The notes beneath the pieces were generated by a model. It did not search any database, was not told where the DNA came from, and worked only from the letters and a program-made list of their open reading frames with translations. From Clostridiaceae bacterium (GTDB lineage Bacteria; Bacillota; Clostridia; Oscillospirales; QAMX01), in NCBI GenBank assembly GCA_016297585.1, contig JAEDGJ010000015.1:1-24366 (forward strand): a stretch of 24,366 nt of DNA. Direction: 5' to 3'. A program made the position numbers and the translations under genes. Within the stretch, counting starts at the first letter, position 1. Each line of letters starts with the position of its first letter. Below, piece by piece: positions 23,153-24,366 of this stretch.

Positions 23153-24366
23153 TCAGCCGCGGTGTTGATCCGAATATTCCGTGCCAAAATCGATAAACGG
23201 ATGCACCCGGATCCTGCCGCTGCCGATTTCCGCTTTATCAAACCAGTAAAACCGGTACCGGAGCCCCGTACTGTCGCGCCGGGTCGTTTCGATCAGCACA
23301 CGGTCGCCCATCGAGACATGGCATGACGCCGAAATCAGCTTTTCGTCACCCGTCGCCTCAAACAGATCGATCCGGTCCACAGGCTTCCCGTCCGCATCGC
23401 AGATCTCGATATAATGATCGTTTTCCCGGTCTGCCCACAGATTGGAGACCCGGTACAGGTATTGATCGTCCGCCGCGAAGAATCCGAGCCCCTCCCATAT
23501 CCGTTCCGGCTCGCTTCCGTCCAACCCGCACCGGTATACGCGTTCCGGATAGGAGTTTACGTCCTCCGGGTCTCCCACGGGCAGGTGCGCCTTGTATTTC
23601 AGATACATTTTGTCTCCCAGAAAGGTCACATAGGACGGGCTATAGCCGTCCTCCGTGGAGGGAACCACGGTCGTTTCCCCGGTCACGGTGTTGTAAATGC
23701 AGAGTTCCCTTTCCTCCGTCTCCGAAAGATAGCGCGTAAAATACAGATTGCAGCCATATGCCGTCAGATTCTGCTCCAGATTCAGCCCCGGATATTTGTC
23801 AAGCGGCATGATGCACGCGGGCTCTTTTTTCGTATTGTCCAGCGAATATGCCCAGATGCCGGAGAGCAGCTGCGCATCCTCGGTGTACTGCTGTATGGCG
23901 GCGTACAGAACGCCGCGGTGCAGGATGGCTCTCTCAATCACCGCGTCCGGGGAAAACCGGTACAGCACCGTCCGTTTTGTCCCGTCGCCGGAGACCCGTA
24001 TCAGCGCCGCCTGCTGCGACGCGCCGGAAGCGCCGGCGGTTTCCGTCATGGAGATGATGTAGACAGCTCCCTTATACCAGAAAAGCGGCGGCCTTACGCC
24101 GGCGGAAAAATAGGCGCTGCAATTCCGGAATGACGCGGTATCCGGCTCGTCGTAGTGCAGGCATTCGGGTTTGCTGCAGACTGCGGCAGGCTGCATGGTT
24201 TCCCTGTCCATATAAAACAGGAAAGAGGGAATGTAGAAATAGAACCCGGTATCGCTCTCCGCAAAGCCCTTCGTGTTCAGCTCCATGAACATCGAATACG
24301 GATAATCGGTTTCCCTGTGATAGGCGTTGTCCGACGGCATTTCGGAAGCCGCGCATCCGCACAGCA
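23153..24366 (-). CDS. Propeller-like lipoprotein, partial, paralogue of the first half of the neighbouring fusion protein
   Basis: The gene runs off the right edge, so the start is missing. The first visible codons read LCGCAASEMPSDN, a lipobox matching LCGCAS of its neighbour, so only the signal peptide start is lost. The rest, about 400 residues, aligns with residues 60-430 of the neighbouring fusion: FYMDRETMQP against FYMDRDAMKP, SYPERVYRCGLDGS against SYPERLYRCAPDGS, and YWFDKAEIGSG against YWFDKSEIGTG. The motif Cys-x4-Cys-x-His-x11-Cys is kept with identical spacing. It ends right after this domain and lacks the solute-binding half. Similar secreted propeller proteins are common in gut Clostridia but I know of no established function. 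The shorter in-frame ATG at 24340 lies after the lipobox and is not the start. Confidence 0.88.
   Translation of the reverse strand, partial: LCGCAASEMPSDNAYHRETDYPYSMFMELNTKGFAESDTGFYFYIPSFLFYMDRETMQPAAVCSKPECLHYDEPDTASFRNCSAYFSAGVRPPLFWYKGAVYIISMTETAGASGASQQAALIRVSGDGTKRTVLYRFSPDAVIERAILHRGVLYAAIQQYTEDAQLLSGIWAYSLDNTKKEPACIMPLDKYPGLNLEQNLTAYGCNLYFTRYLSETEERELCIYNTVTGETTVVPSTEDGYSPSYVTFLGDKMYLKYKAHLPVGDPEDVNSYPERVYRCGLDGSEPERIWEGLGFFAADDQYLYRVSNLWADRENDHYIEICDADGKPVDRIDLFEATGDEKLISASCHVSMGDRVLIETTRRDSTGLRYRFYWFDKAEIGSGRIRVHPFIDFGTEYSDQHRG

Noticed and set aside
24341..24366. Start of the right-edge lipoprotein at the ATG at 24340
   Set aside because: The codons upstream are open and encode a lipobox (LCGC), so the true start lies beyond the window.

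Overview
The window looks like chromosomal DNA from a GC-rich, spore-forming member of the Clostridia, probably close to the Oscillospiraceae/Ruminococcaceae. This rests on the gene content (a SpoIVB peptidase and a Firmicutes-type tig-clpP-clpX-lon-engB block), strong AGGAGG-type ribosome binding sites, TTGACA/TATAAT-type promoters, and gut-style fucosidase and lipoprotein genes. The taxonomic placement is inference. No rRNA, tRNA, CRISPR array, insertion sequence or phage gene was seen.

Positions 1-9041 are all on the minus strand, so transcription runs right to left. The order of transcription is trigger factor (tig), its terminator, then clpP, clpX, lon, engB, a 108-residue protein of unknown function, and lysA with its own terminator at 37-76. 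This is a protein-folding and quality-control cluster followed by a ribosome-assembly GTPase and the last step of lysine synthesis. A metallophosphoesterase (8331-9041) lies upstream of tig.

Positions 9062-14582, also minus strand, hold a ribosome and housekeeping block in transcription order: rplS (L19, with a structured leader and a strong promoter), lepB, rbgA, a fused RNase HII-YraN gene, a dipeptidase, threonine synthase, and then the metallophosphoesterase. Two start/stop overlaps of the ATGA type (lepB/rbgA and dipeptidase/thrC) suggest translational coupling. Two hairpin terminators separate rplS from lepB.

Positions 14750-24366 are more accessory. A PHP-domain phosphoesterase and a GH29 alpha-L-fucosidase are on the minus strand, each with its own sigma-A-like promoter. 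Divergently, on the plus strand, are spoIVB with a terminator and a cytoplasmic beta-propeller protein that may be related to glycosidases. They face two tandem minus-strand lipoprotein genes across a 15-bp perfect inverted repeat. The two lipoproteins are paralogues sharing a beta-propeller-like domain with a conserved Cys/His motif. One of them carries, in the same polypeptide, a complete ABC-type sugar-binding protein with a DUF3502-like C-terminus. The other is standalone and cut off by the right edge.

The most unusual items are the propeller-solute-binding-protein fusion with its paralogue, the RNase HII-YraN fusion, spoIVB without spo0A next to it, and terminators placed just upstream of clpP and lepB.
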